Of a DNA stretch of 14,686 nucleotides, positions 1-6,935 are shown one piece after another. The translations under genes were made by a program, and so were the position numbers. The notes beneath the pieces were generated by a model that saw only the letters and a list, made by a program, of their open reading frames with translations, had not been told where the DNA came from and did no database searches. The first letter of the stretch is position 1. Every line of letters starts with the position of its first letter. Source of the DNA: Chloroflexota bacterium (GTDB lineage: Bacteria; Chloroflexota; Dehalococcoidia; Tepidiformales; Tepidiformaceae); NCBI GenBank assembly GCA_025350285.1, contig JANXYE010000323.1:1-14686 (forward strand), in the 5' to 3' direction.

Positions 1-234
1 GGGCCAGCGGCCCGCCGTCAGCGGGAAGCCCACCGCGAAGATGAGCGCCCAAAGACCGTTGATTGCCGCCCCGGGGACGCTGCCGTTGCGGATCAGGCCG
101 GCCGTTATCAGGACGGTGCCGGTCAGTTCGACCGCATAGGCGGCCCAGACGCGCTGTCGCCAGAAGTGACGCATGCGAACGAGTGGCGGAACGGCGAGGA
201 CGTAGCCGGCGACGAGCAGTGCGGTCGTTAGCAT
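1..234 (-). CDS. Membrane protein of unknown function, 3' end beyond the window edge
   Basis: The reverse strand is open from here to the left edge, so only the N-terminal 78 or so residues are seen. They include a first hydrophobic stretch (about residues 1-18, starting MLTTALLVAGYVLAVPPLV), a basic loop (RMRHFWRQR) and two further hydrophobic stretches, which suggests at least two or three membrane helices. The basic first loop suggests it lies in the cytoplasm. ATG at 234 is chosen; a GTG two codons earlier (240) is possible and would begin only 3 bases after the stop of the HAD gene. There is no clear ribosome binding site, so translation is probably coupled to the gene before it. I do not recognise the family, and the missing C-terminus prevents a better call. 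Confidence 0.6.
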   Translation of the reverse strand, partial: MLTTALLVAGYVLAVPPLVRMRHFWRQRVWAAYAVELTGTVLITAGLIRNGSVPGAAINGLWALIFAVGFPLTAGRWP

Positions 235-243
235 CCACACAAG

Positions 244-630
244 CTATCGTGCGGTCGCCCGAGCCGCGATGGAGACGCCGACACGCCACATTTCGCGGTC
301 CCCCTCGTTCGTCACCAGGTAGTGGGAGACCAGCGTCCCACCGAAGTGGAGGACGAGGCCCTCGTGGTCATCGACGGCGTAATCCGGGCGGACGGGGATG
401 CCCAGCGGCTTGAGCAACTCGTCGTAGCGCGTGAGGGGCTTTTCGTAACAACCGGATATGTACGTCTGCAGCTTGTGCATCGCCACAATCTCATCGCGCG
501 GGCCGAGGCCGGACCAGAGATAAATGGCGTGCCCATCGCCCTTGAGCGTTTCGAACAGCTCGAGAACCCCGGGACGCAGGTCGTTCGCGCTACTGATGAT
601 CGTCTGATCGACATCGAAAAAGATGTTCAC
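244..630 (-). CDS. Small HAD-superfamily hydrolase (capless phosphatase-like)
   Basis: This 128-aa protein starts with the HAD nucleophile motif I, FDVDQTI, giving D6 as nucleophile, D8 as acid/base and T10. Motif II is WSG with S40, a conserved Lys probably lies in the EKPL segment near residue 64, and motif IV is the acidic pair D87-D88 in AVDDHEG. All core HAD residues are therefore present in a very short protein with no room for a cap domain. That usually means a protein or large-substrate phosphatase, but the substrate cannot be read from the sequence. The start is GTG at 630, directly before the conserved NIFFDVD strand, and no Shine-Dalgarno is visible. The gene begins 32 bases after the tRNA-Ala 3' end on the same strand, so it may be expressed from the tRNA promoter. 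It ends only a few bases before the next membrane protein gene. Confidence 0.75.
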   Translation of the reverse strand: MNIFFDVDQTIISSANDLRPGVLELFETLKGDGHAIYLWSGLGPRDEIVAMHKLQTYISGCYEKPLTRYDELLKPLGIPVRPDYAVDDHEGLVLHFGGTLVSHYLVTNEGDREMWRVGVSIAARATAR

Positions 631-662
631 TGGGCCGTTCGGCGAGCGGGGGTGAGTGGGGT

Positions 663-738
663 TGGTGGAGACGAGGGGACTCGAACCCCTTACCTCAGCG
701 ATGCGAACGCTGCGCTCTCCCAGATGAGCTACGTCCCC
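663..738 (-). tRNA. tRNA-Ala (anticodon CGC), CCA encoded
   Basis: Read on the minus strand, the 76 bases fold as a standard cloverleaf. The acceptor arm is GGGGACG/CGTCTCC, the D stem GCTC/GAGC, the anticodon stem CAGCG/CGCTG with loop TTCGCAT, and the T arm AGGGG-TTCGAGT-CCCCT. The anticodon CGC reads the GCG alanine codon, which suits a GC-rich genome. The acceptor has a G3:U70 wobble pair, the known identity element for alanyl-tRNA synthetase, and A73 as discriminator. The terminal CCA (665-663) is in the DNA. No intron or mismatch is seen other than G3:U70. Confidence 0.96.
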
Positions 739-749
739 ACTGAGCCTTC

Positions 750-779
750 ATCGTAGGAGGGCCAGGCCGTGACGCGCAA
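750..779 (-). promoter_or_regulatory. Candidate promoter for tRNA-Ala and the HAD gene
   Basis: On the minus strand there is TTGCGC (779-774), an 18-base spacer and TACGAT (755-750), which fits a sigma-70-type -35/-10 pair. The -10 box lies 11 bases before the mature tRNA 5' end, giving a very short 5' leader. The site is in the gap between the metallo-beta-lactamase gene stop (787) and the tRNA. Only the -10 matches well, so this is a moderate call. Confidence 0.45.
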
Positions 780-786
780 GGAACGC

Positions 787-1524
787 TTAAAACGAAAACC
801 GCTTGAAGTCCTCGGCAACGTAGGTGTTCGCCATGCCGTTCGTGTCCACGCCAGCGGCGATGTGCGTGAGGATGAGCGGCGAAGTCGAGGCCAAGTTCCG
901 GCGGACCACGGGCATGTCATCCACCAGGTTCATATGCACCGGGATCCGGTCCGCGCGTGAAGCGCACTCGCTCACCATCAGGTCCACGCCCTTGGTGAGG
1001 TCCAGCACGCTGTCGCACATCACGCTGTCGCCGGTATAGGAGAAGGTCGTCGCGCCGACCCGCGTCTTGTAGCCCAGGCACATGCTGAGCTCGGGGTCGT
1101 GGACCATCGGGTACGGCTCGATTTCGAAGCCCTCCCGCAAGATGAGCGGCGAACCGGGCTTCGCGTCAATCCATTCGAGGTCGTAGCCGATGTCGCGTAA
1201 GGAACCCGGGAATACCTTCTCGACGATGTCCTTGCCCAGCACTTCGGTGCCTCTCGGGCCAACAATCTGCACCGGCTTGGTCCGGCCCTTCCACTTCCAG
1301 TGGAGCAACAGGAACGGCAGCCCGAGAAAGTGATCGCCGTGGTGGTGGCTGATGACGACGGCGTCGATCTCGTTAATCTCGGCGCCGACGGTGTTGAGCG
1401 AACTCAGCGCTTGCGGCGGGGCGTCGAAAAGGACGCGGTCGTTGACGAGAAATCCGTTGCAACAAAGCCCGGCGGGCGAAAAGGCGTTCCCGCTACCAAT
1501 GAACGTCAAATTGAGGTCGTGCAT
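787..1524 (-). CDS. Metallo-beta-lactamase-fold hydrolase, RNase Z-like
   Basis: This is a 245-aa MBL-fold protein. It opens with LTFIGSGNAFSPAG, like the first strand of the RNase Z/ElaC group. Its metal motif is H60-H61-H62-G63-D64-H65 (ISHHHGDHFLG). Further ligands are likely H142 (MVHDPE), D166 (SYTGDS) and H221 (LTHIAAG). The SECASR...HMN segment (about 186-199) corresponds to the SEAT...H segment of tRNase Z. At 245 aa it is shorter than typical tRNase Z (about 300-310), and I do not see the long flexible exosite arm, so tRNA 3' processing is possible but not shown; a general phosphodiesterase is equally likely. ATG at 1524 is preceded by AAGGGAAG, a good ribosome binding site. It is divergent from argC and lies upstream of tRNA-Ala on the same strand. 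Confidence 0.8.
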   Translation of the reverse strand: MHDLNLTFIGSGNAFSPAGLCCNGFLVNDRVLFDAPPQALSSLNTVGAEINEIDAVVISHHHGDHFLGLPFLLLHWKWKGRTKPVQIVGPRGTEVLGKDIVEKVFPGSLRDIGYDLEWIDAKPGSPLILREGFEIEPYPMVHDPELSMCLGYKTRVGATTFSYTGDSVMCDSVLDLTKGVDLMVSECASRADRIPVHMNLVDDMPVVRRNLASTSPLILTHIAAGVDTNGMANTYVAEDFKRFSF

Positions 1525-1626
1525 CTACTTCCCTTGAGCATAGGGGCGCCCGCGAGCTTCGAGTGTGTCCTGTTTTACAGTTTGACGCTATGGATTGGAC
1601 AAGGCCCACCCCGCACACTTTCCGGA
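1525..1626. promoter_or_regulatory. Divergent intergenic region between the MBL gene and argC
   Basis: These 102 bases must hold the promoters of both the MBL gene (minus) and the arginine genes (plus). The stretch 1570-1600 is the AT-richest part and contains TTGACG (1582-1587) and TATGGA (1589-1594). No convincing spaced -35/-10 pair was found in either direction, and no clear ArgR-type palindromic operator is visible. Confidence 0.3.
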
Positions 1627-2655
1627 GTGACCTATCGAGTTGGGATCATCAACGTCACCGGCTTCGCCGGCATGGAGGCCGCCCGCCTCCTGTGGAACCA
1701 CCCGGCCGCGAAGATCACCTCCGTGACCGGCCGTTCGCTGGCCGGGCAGCGGCTCGGTGACGCCTTCCCGCACCTCGAAGTGTACGGTGACATGACGATT
1801 TCGGCGGAGATCGAGGGCGATGTCGATATCGTGATGTCTGCCCTCCCCACCGCCGCCAGCGCCGAGGCGTGCGCCCCGTTTGTCCGGGCCGGCATCCCAA
1901 CAATCGACATCGCCGCGGACTTCCGACTGAAAGACCCCGCCGCCTTCCGCGCCTGGTTTGGGCAGGACCACCCAGCGCCAGAGCTGTTGTCGCTGGCGGT
2001 CTACGGGCTCCCCGAAGTGAACCGCGATGCCATCCGAACGGCGAAGCTCGTCGCGAACCCCGGCTGCTACCCGGCGGCGGCGTTGCTCGCGCTCGCGCCC
2101 GCCTATTCGGCCGGGATCATCGAGGACACCATCATCGTGGACGCAAAATCCGGCATCTCGGGGGCCGGCCGCGGAACCGGGGGCGGGTTCGGCTATGCCG
2201 ATGTGAACGAAGACGTATCCGCCTACAAGATCGCGAACCACAACCACCAGCCAGAGATCGCCCAGGAACTCGGCGCGATGCGCGGCGACGAACGGCAGCC
2301 ACGGGTGACGTTCGTCCCGCATCTCGTACCGATGACGCGCGGCATCCTCGCGACTTGTTACGCGCCGCTCAAGCCCGGCGTCACGAAGGCGCAGGTCGAT
2401 GATCTGTACCTCGATTTCTACAAGGACGCTCCGTTCACCCGCGTTACGAAGGCGCCGCCTCACACCAAGCACACGCTCGGGAGCAACATGTGCCTCGTGC
2501 ACCCCACGGTCGATGAGCGCAACGGCATGCTCGTCGCCGTCGGCGTGCTCGACAATCTCGTGAAAGGCGCCGCCGGACAGGCGATAGAAAACATGAACCT
2601 GATGCTCGGCCTGGACCAGAAAGCGGGCCTCGACCTCCCGGCGGTGTATCCGTAA
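1627..2655 (+). CDS. argC: N-acetyl-gamma-glutamyl-phosphate reductase
   Basis: ArgC reduces N-acetylglutamyl 5-phosphate to the semialdehyde with NADPH, the third step of ornithine synthesis. The 342-aa product has the usual length. A Rossmann start YRVGIINVTGFAG (residues 3-15) holds the glycine-rich NADP motif. The catalytic cysteine is C147 in VANPGCYP. Also seen are KSGISGAGRG (174-183), the HNHQPE segment (205-210), where the catalytic histidine is expected, and FVPHLVPMTRGI (229-240), typical of ArgC. GTG at 1627 is chosen because the conserved N-terminus begins two residues later; the frame stays open upstream to 1300, but that part is antisense to the MBL gene and unrelated to ArgC. 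No strong Shine-Dalgarno is visible. The stop overlaps the start of argJ by one base (TAATG). Confidence 0.95.
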   Translation: MTYRVGIINVTGFAGMEAARLLWNHPAAKITSVTGRSLAGQRLGDAFPHLEVYGDMTISAEIEGDVDIVMSALPTAASAEACAPFVRAGIPTIDIAADFRLKDPAAFRAWFGQDHPAPELLSLAVYGLPEVNRDAIRTAKLVANPGCYPAAALLALAPAYSAGIIEDTIIVDAKSGISGAGRGTGGGFGYADVNEDVSAYKIANHNHQPEIAQELGAMRGDERQPRVTFVPHLVPMTRGILATCYAPLKPGVTKAQVDDLYLDFYKDAPFTRVTKAPPHTKHTLGSNMCLVHPTVDERNGMLVAVGVLDNLVKGAAGQAIENMNLMLGLDQKAGLDLPAVYP

Positions 2656-3854
2656 TGCCACCAATCATCGACCCCTCAGGTACCGCCACGAGCCCGGCGG
2701 GCTTTCTCGCGGGCTCCACATTCGCCGGAATCAAGACGTACGGCACGGGCAAGCTGGACCTTGGCATCCTCGCCTCAGACCGGCCGTGCACCGTCGCCGG
2801 GACTTTCACAAAGGCGAGGCTCCATTCCGCGTCGGTCGATATCAACCGACCGAGGACCGCCGATGGCCGGGCGCGGGCGGTGGTCGTGAACAGTGGTTGC
2901 GCGAACAGTAGCACCGGCCAGCGCGGCCTCGACGACGGGGCGCTCGTCGCGAACTGGGTGGCTGAGAAGCTTGGCGCCCCGGTGGACGAGGTCCTTATCT
3001 GTAGCACCGGCGTCATTGGCCACTTCCTGCCGATGGAGAAGATCGAGGCGGGCACAGCCGCCATCGCCCTCTCGCCCGATGGCGGCGCCGAATTCGCGAG
3101 CGCTATTCTGACGACGGACACGAGGCCCAAGCATGGGTCCGTGCGAGTTGGCCCGTACACCATCGGCGGCTGCGCCAAGGGCGCGGGCATGATCTACCCG
3201 AACATGGCGACGATGCTCGCCTTCCTGACCACCGACGCGCCCGTCGAGGCCCGCTACCTGCAGCGGTGCCTCAGCCGGGCCGTTGACCGTTCCTTCAACC
3301 TGGTGGCCATCGATTCCGATACGAGCCCGAGCGACACCGCCCTGCTCTTCTCGAACGGCGCCGGGGGCGGCGAACCGATCAGCGCCGGCGGGCTACTGGC
3401 CGCGGAGTTCGCCGAGGCCCTGGAAGCGCTCTGCATCCACCTCGCCAAGGAGATGGCGCGCGACGGTGAGGGCGCGACGCGGCTCGTGGAATTCCGCGTG
3501 ACTGGCGCGGCGAACGAGGCGGAAGCCGCTGGCCTCGTGCGCCTGCTCAGCATCTCGTACCTGTTGAAGTCGGCCATCCACGGCGCGGACCCGAACTGGG
3601 GGCGGATCATTGCCGTCATCGGCCGTTCGGAGGCCAATTACGACGAAAACGACGTGACAGTGGCCGTTTGCGGGCATACGGTCTTCGAACGCCGGGGACC
3701 GACGGAGGTGGACCCGCTGGCTGTCTCTGAAGCGATGAAGGGCGACACCGTCACGATCGACGTCAGCCTCGGTTCCGGGCCCGGCTCGGCTACCGGATGG
3801 GGCTGCGACCTCTCCCGCGAATACGTCACCATCAACGCGGACTACCACACCTAG
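2655..3854 (+). CDS. argJ: Bifunctional glutamate N-acetyltransferase / ornithine acetyltransferase
   Basis: ArgJ moves the acetyl group from N-acetylornithine to glutamate, and in bifunctional members also uses acetyl-CoA, so that the pathway recycles acetyl groups. The 399-aa precursor has the family's usual length. It shows NSGCAN (79-84), STGVIG (117-122, oxyanion region), and the autocleavage site KGAGMIYPNMATML, in which the chain is cut before T186 to make alpha and beta subunits with T186 as nucleophile. Near the end are GADPNWGR and the C-terminal GWGCDLSREYVTINADYHT, the normal ArgJ ending. The start overlaps the argC stop, implying translational coupling. Whether it is mono- or bifunctional cannot be told from the sequence; no argA-like gene is in the window. 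Confidence 0.96.
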   Translation: MPPIIDPSGTATSPAGFLAGSTFAGIKTYGTGKLDLGILASDRPCTVAGTFTKARLHSASVDINRPRTADGRARAVVVNSGCANSSTGQRGLDDGALVANWVAEKLGAPVDEVLICSTGVIGHFLPMEKIEAGTAAIALSPDGGAEFASAILTTDTRPKHGSVRVGPYTIGGCAKGAGMIYPNMATMLAFLTTDAPVEARYLQRCLSRAVDRSFNLVAIDSDTSPSDTALLFSNGAGGGEPISAGGLLAAEFAEALEALCIHLAKEMARDGEGATRLVEFRVTGAANEAEAAGLVRLLSISYLLKSAIHGADPNWGRIIAVIGRSEANYDENDVTVAVCGHTVFERRGPTEVDPLAVSEAMKGDTVTIDVSLGSGPGSATGWGCDLSREYVTINADYHT

Positions 3855-3880
3855 GCCTGGGGCCAGACGGACGACGACGC

Positions 3881-4642
3881 ATGGCGCCACTGGTGATCAA
3901 GATTGGCGGAAGTACGCTCGGGTCGGCGGATAGCACCTTTCGCGACGTTGCCGCGATGGCCCTCGCGGGCGATGTCCCGGTCGTGGTCCACGGAGGCGGC
4001 GCCGAGGCGAGCCGCTGGCTTGAGCGGATGAACATCACCTCACGTTTCGAACGTGGCCTCCGCGTCACCGATGGGGACGTCCTCCCGGTGGTCGTCGCGG
4101 TGTTCGCCGGGCTCGTCAACAAACGCATCGTTTCCGCGATAAACGCCGCTGGCGCGCGGGCCGTGGGTATCTCGGGCGCCGACGGCCGCCTCCTCGAATG
4201 CCGGCTTGCGGACGAGGCGCTCGGTTTCGTCGGCGAACCCGTCGCCGTGCACCCGGAGCCGGTCCAGGCGCTGCTCGCGGGCGGGATGATCCCGGTGATC
4301 TGTTCCATCGGGTACGTGGCCGGTGCGGAGGCGGACCAACTCGTGAACGTGAACGCCGACACGGTCGCCGGGAATATCGCGGCGGCGCTCGAGGCCCGCG
4401 GCCTGGTTTTCCTCACCGATGTCGATGGCGTGCGCGGTGCGGATGGCGCGGTGATCCGGGAACTCGAGGTCATCGAGGCCCGCCGTCTCATCGCGAGCGG
4501 CGTCATCAGCGGCGGCATGATCCCGAAAGTCGAGAATTGTCTCCATGCGGCGGGACTGGGCGTGACCTCGCAAATCATCGACGGACGCACGGCCGGTGCT
4601 CTCACCCGCCGCGAGGGCGCGGGGACGTTGGTCCGCCCGTAA
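3881..4642 (+). CDS. argB: Acetylglutamate kinase, short form
   Basis: ArgB phosphorylates N-acetylglutamate, the second step towards ornithine. The 253-aa protein begins directly at the first beta strand, LVIKIGGSTLGS, with K7 and the G9-G10 phosphate loop. It continues with VVHGGG (35-40), R61 in GLRVTD (equivalent of E. coli R66), the substrate loop NVNADTVAGN (156-165, N158 and D160) and K216 in GGMIPKVE. It lacks the extra N-terminal helix of arginine-inhibited kinases, which are about 280-300 aa, so by length it belongs with the arginine-insensitive E. coli-type enzymes. It lies 26 bases after argJ. ATG at 3881 is chosen over an open upstream stretch that overlaps argJ. The related LysW-aminoadipate kinase LysZ is an alternative, but the argC/argJ context favours ArgB. 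Confidence 0.94.
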   Translation: MAPLVIKIGGSTLGSADSTFRDVAAMALAGDVPVVVHGGGAEASRWLERMNITSRFERGLRVTDGDVLPVVVAVFAGLVNKRIVSAINAAGARAVGISGADGRLLECRLADEALGFVGEPVAVHPEPVQALLAGGMIPVICSIGYVAGAEADQLVNVNADTVAGNIAAALEARGLVFLTDVDGVRGADGAVIRELEVIEARRLIASGVISGGMIPKVENCLHAAGLGVTSQIIDGRTAGALTRREGAGTLVRP

Positions 4643-4741
4643 GTGGCCCGAACGGCCGTTAACACAGCCCGGCCACCTTGTACCGTAAGCTGGCGGTGTT
4701 TGTGAAGATTCGCCGGGACGAAGGTCGTCCTCGCCGCCGGA
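4643..4741 (+). promoter_or_regulatory. argB-ppk intergenic region with inverted repeats
   Basis: These 99 bases contain GTGGCC (4643-4648) and GGCCAC (4671-4676), which could pair, and between them a perfect 10-base palindrome AACGGCCGTT (4651-4660). No U-run follows, so an intrinsic terminator is doubtful. TTGTAC (4678-4683) is a weak -35 candidate without a good -10. The region may carry a ppk promoter or an operator. Confidence 0.25.
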
Positions 4742-6877
4742 GTGCACGACCCGTTGGAACCGCTCGCGCCGACCCTCGAAGCGCCGCTCTCCGAAGCGCT
4801 GGCCGATCCGCTGGGCGGTTCGGCGGCCTCTCCGCCGGCGTTCGATCTCGACGACCCCTCTCTCTACCTCAACCGCGAGATCAGTCTCTTGGAGTTCAAC
4901 GAACGGGTGCTTGCCGAGGCGCAAGATGCGCGGAACCCGTTGCTCGAACGCGTGAAGTTCCTCGCCATCACCGCCAGTAACATGGACGAGTTCTACGCGA
5001 AGCGCGTCGGCTGGCTCAAACGCTTGCGCAAGTCGGACCCGCGCATGACGACCGTCGATGGGCTGACGGTCACGGAGCAGCTTTCGCACGTTTTGCGCCG
5101 CTGTTCCGAGATTCGACAGGCTATCGACGAATGCTGGGAGCGGGAATTGGCGCCTGCCCTGGCGGCCAACGGCATCCGCATCCTCCGCTTCGCCGAACTC
5201 GACGCCGAGGCCCGGGAGCGCATTACGTTGTACTTCCAGCGCGCCATCTTCCCCGTGCTCACCCCACTCGTCGTGGACCCCTCCCATCCCTTCCCCTTCA
5301 TCTCAAGCGGAAGCCTGTCCCTCGGCGTGAACGTGCGCCATCCAGTCTCCGGGCAGGAGCGGTTCGCGCGCGTCAAGGTCCCGGAGAATCGGCCCCGCTT
5401 TGTTGAGGCCGGGGAAAACCGCTTCGTCTTCCTCGAAGACGTGATCGCATCGCACCTCCATTTCCTCTTCCCCGGCATGGAGATAACCGGCTGGTTCGGC
5501 CTGCGCGTCATTCGCGACGCCGAAATCGGCACGCCCGGAGAGGACGCGAGCGACCTCCTCGAGGTTATCGAAACGGAGCTGCGGCGGCGGCGCTTGAACG
5601 AGGCTGTCTCACTGTTTGTCTCGGGGGCTTTGCCGCCGACACAGCTCGAGCTGCTGCTGGAGGAACTGGGCCTCAGCGATGAGGACGCGCTCATCAGTGA
5701 CGGCCCGTTGGATCTGGCCGACTTGATGCAGATTGGCTCACTTCCGATCGCCGAACTCTCGTTCCCGCCGTTCGTCCCGGCCGTGCCGTCCGTGTTCCTC
5801 GGGGTGAACGATCCGGCCTCACTGTTCGCGGCGATACGCGAACGCGACATCCTGGTGCACCACCCATACGAATCGTTCGATGCGACGGTCGCGCGCTTCA
5901 TCGACGAGGCCGCGGACGACCCCTCGGTGCTCGCCATCAAACAGACCCTCTACCGCACCTCGCCAGACTCACCGATCCTCGACGCGCTCATCGAGGCCGC
6001 CGGCAAAGGCAAGCAGGTAGCCGTGCTCGTCGAACTCACGGCCCGGTTCGATGAGGCGAACAACATCGAGTGGGCGCGCAAGCTGGAAGACGCCGGCGTC
6101 CACGTGGCCTACGGCATGCCGGAACTGAAGATCCACTGCAAAATCAGCCTCGTTGTACGCGAAGAAGCGAGCGGCGTCACGATGTACGCCCATATCGGCA
6201 CCGGCAACTACAACTCCCGCACGGCGCGCCTCTACACGGACCTCGGGCTCTTTACCGCCGACCCCAGGATCTGCGCCGACCTCATCCAGGTGTTCAACCA
6301 CCTCACGGGCTACTCCGAACGAATCGAGACGCGCGAACTGCTGGTCGCACCGAACAGCTTGCGCTCGGGCCTGGCCGGTCGTCTGCGGCGCGAGATCGAG
6401 CACGCCCGGGCCGGCGTCCCCGCTCGTGTCATCTTCAAGATAAACGCCCTCGAAGACCGCGAGTTCACGAAGCTCCTCTACGAAGCGTCACAGGCTGGCG
6501 TGCGCGTGGACCTCATCGTGCGCGGCATCTGCCGCCTCCGGCCAGGCATTCCCGGGCTGAGCGGGAACGTCCGCGTGGTCAGCGTCCTCGGCCGCTTCCT
6601 GGAACACTCGCGTTTGTATTGGTTCGCCAACGATGGGCAGCCGGAGGTCTATTTCGGAAGCGCTGACCTCATGAAGCGCAACCTCGACGAGCGCATCGAG
6701 GTGCTGACCCCGGTGCACCGGCCCGAGCTGCGCGAGCAACTCGAGAGCATGCTGACTTTGATGCTGGATGACCGGCGCCAGGGCTGGACGCTTATCGACA
6801 GCGCGTGGACCCGGGATGTCGCCGCGCCAGCCCGTGGCACCCACGCCGAACTCCTCTCCCAGGCGCCGTTTAGCTAG
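4742..6877 (+). CDS. ppk1: Polyphosphate kinase 1
   Basis: PPK1 reversibly builds inorganic polyphosphate from ATP. The 711-aa protein covers the whole family: the N domain begins at LNREISLLEFNERVLAEA (43-60) with LAITASNMDEFYAKRVG (74-90), and the head domain follows. The phospholipase-D-like C1/C2 domains contain H465 (LKIHCKIS) and H622 (EHSRLYWF). These match E. coli H435 (phosphorylated) and H592, with the same spacing of 157 residues. AHIGTGNYN and YFGSADLMKRNLDERIEV are also typical. The first 40 or so residues are a Pro/Ala/Asp/Leu-rich tail before the conserved core, of unknown role. GTG at 4742 is the chosen start; no ATG lies nearby in frame and the ribosome binding site is poor. 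The gene sits between argB and argD on the same strand. Confidence 0.95.
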   Translation: MHDPLEPLAPTLEAPLSEALADPLGGSAASPPAFDLDDPSLYLNREISLLEFNERVLAEAQDARNPLLERVKFLAITASNMDEFYAKRVGWLKRLRKSDPRMTTVDGLTVTEQLSHVLRRCSEIRQAIDECWERELAPALAANGIRILRFAELDAEARERITLYFQRAIFPVLTPLVVDPSHPFPFISSGSLSLGVNVRHPVSGQERFARVKVPENRPRFVEAGENRFVFLEDVIASHLHFLFPGMEITGWFGLRVIRDAEIGTPGEDASDLLEVIETELRRRRLNEAVSLFVSGALPPTQLELLLEELGLSDEDALISDGPLDLADLMQIGSLPIAELSFPPFVPAVPSVFLGVNDPASLFAAIRERDILVHHPYESFDATVARFIDEAADDPSVLAIKQTLYRTSPDSPILDALIEAAGKGKQVAVLVELTARFDEANNIEWARKLEDAGVHVAYGMPELKIHCKISLVVREEASGVTMYAHIGTGNYNSRTARLYTDLGLFTADPRICADLIQVFNHLTGYSERIETRELLVAPNSLRSGLAGRLRREIEHARAGVPARVIFKINALEDREFTKLLYEASQAGVRVDLIVRGICRLRPGIPGLSGNVRVVSVLGRFLEHSRLYWFANDGQPEVYFGSADLMKRNLDERIEVLTPVHRPELREQLESMLTLMLDDRRQGWTLIDSAWTRDVAAPARGTHAELLSQAPFS

Positions 6878-6899
6878 AGACGTGCCAAGGCGCTACGAT
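6870..6899 (+). promoter_or_regulatory. Candidate promoter for argD
   Basis: TACGAT at 6894-6899 fits a -10 box, the same hexamer as before tRNA-Ala. A weak -35 (TTAGCT at 6870-6875 or TAGCTA at 6871-6876) is possible at 17-18 bases. It overlaps the end of ppk. If real, argD can be transcribed apart from ppk. Confidence 0.25.
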
Positions 6900-6935
6900 G
6901 ATTGAGTCGCCAAAATTCGACCACGGGGATTCGCC

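Noticed and set aside
648..668. G-rich run that might form a quadruplex
   Set aside because: The G runs are uneven and mostly of two bases after the first two; the strand transcribed into the HAD leader is the C-rich one.
1570..1600. ArgR-type operator upstream of argC
   Set aside because: The region is AT-rich, but no inverted repeat of the expected form is visible.
1300..1626. Extension of the argC frame upstream, to a 451-aa product
   Set aside because: The extra residues are antisense to the MBL-fold gene and do not resemble ArgC; the normal ArgC N-terminus begins at 1627.
1588..2664. Long minus-strand open frame opposite argC (358 aa)
   Set aside because: Antisense shadow in GC-rich DNA; Arg/Gly/Glu-rich with no domain, while the plus strand encodes clear ArgC.
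4040..5287. 415-aa minus-strand open frame opposite argB and ppk
   Set aside because: It spans two well-supported genes on the other strand and has no recognisable motif.
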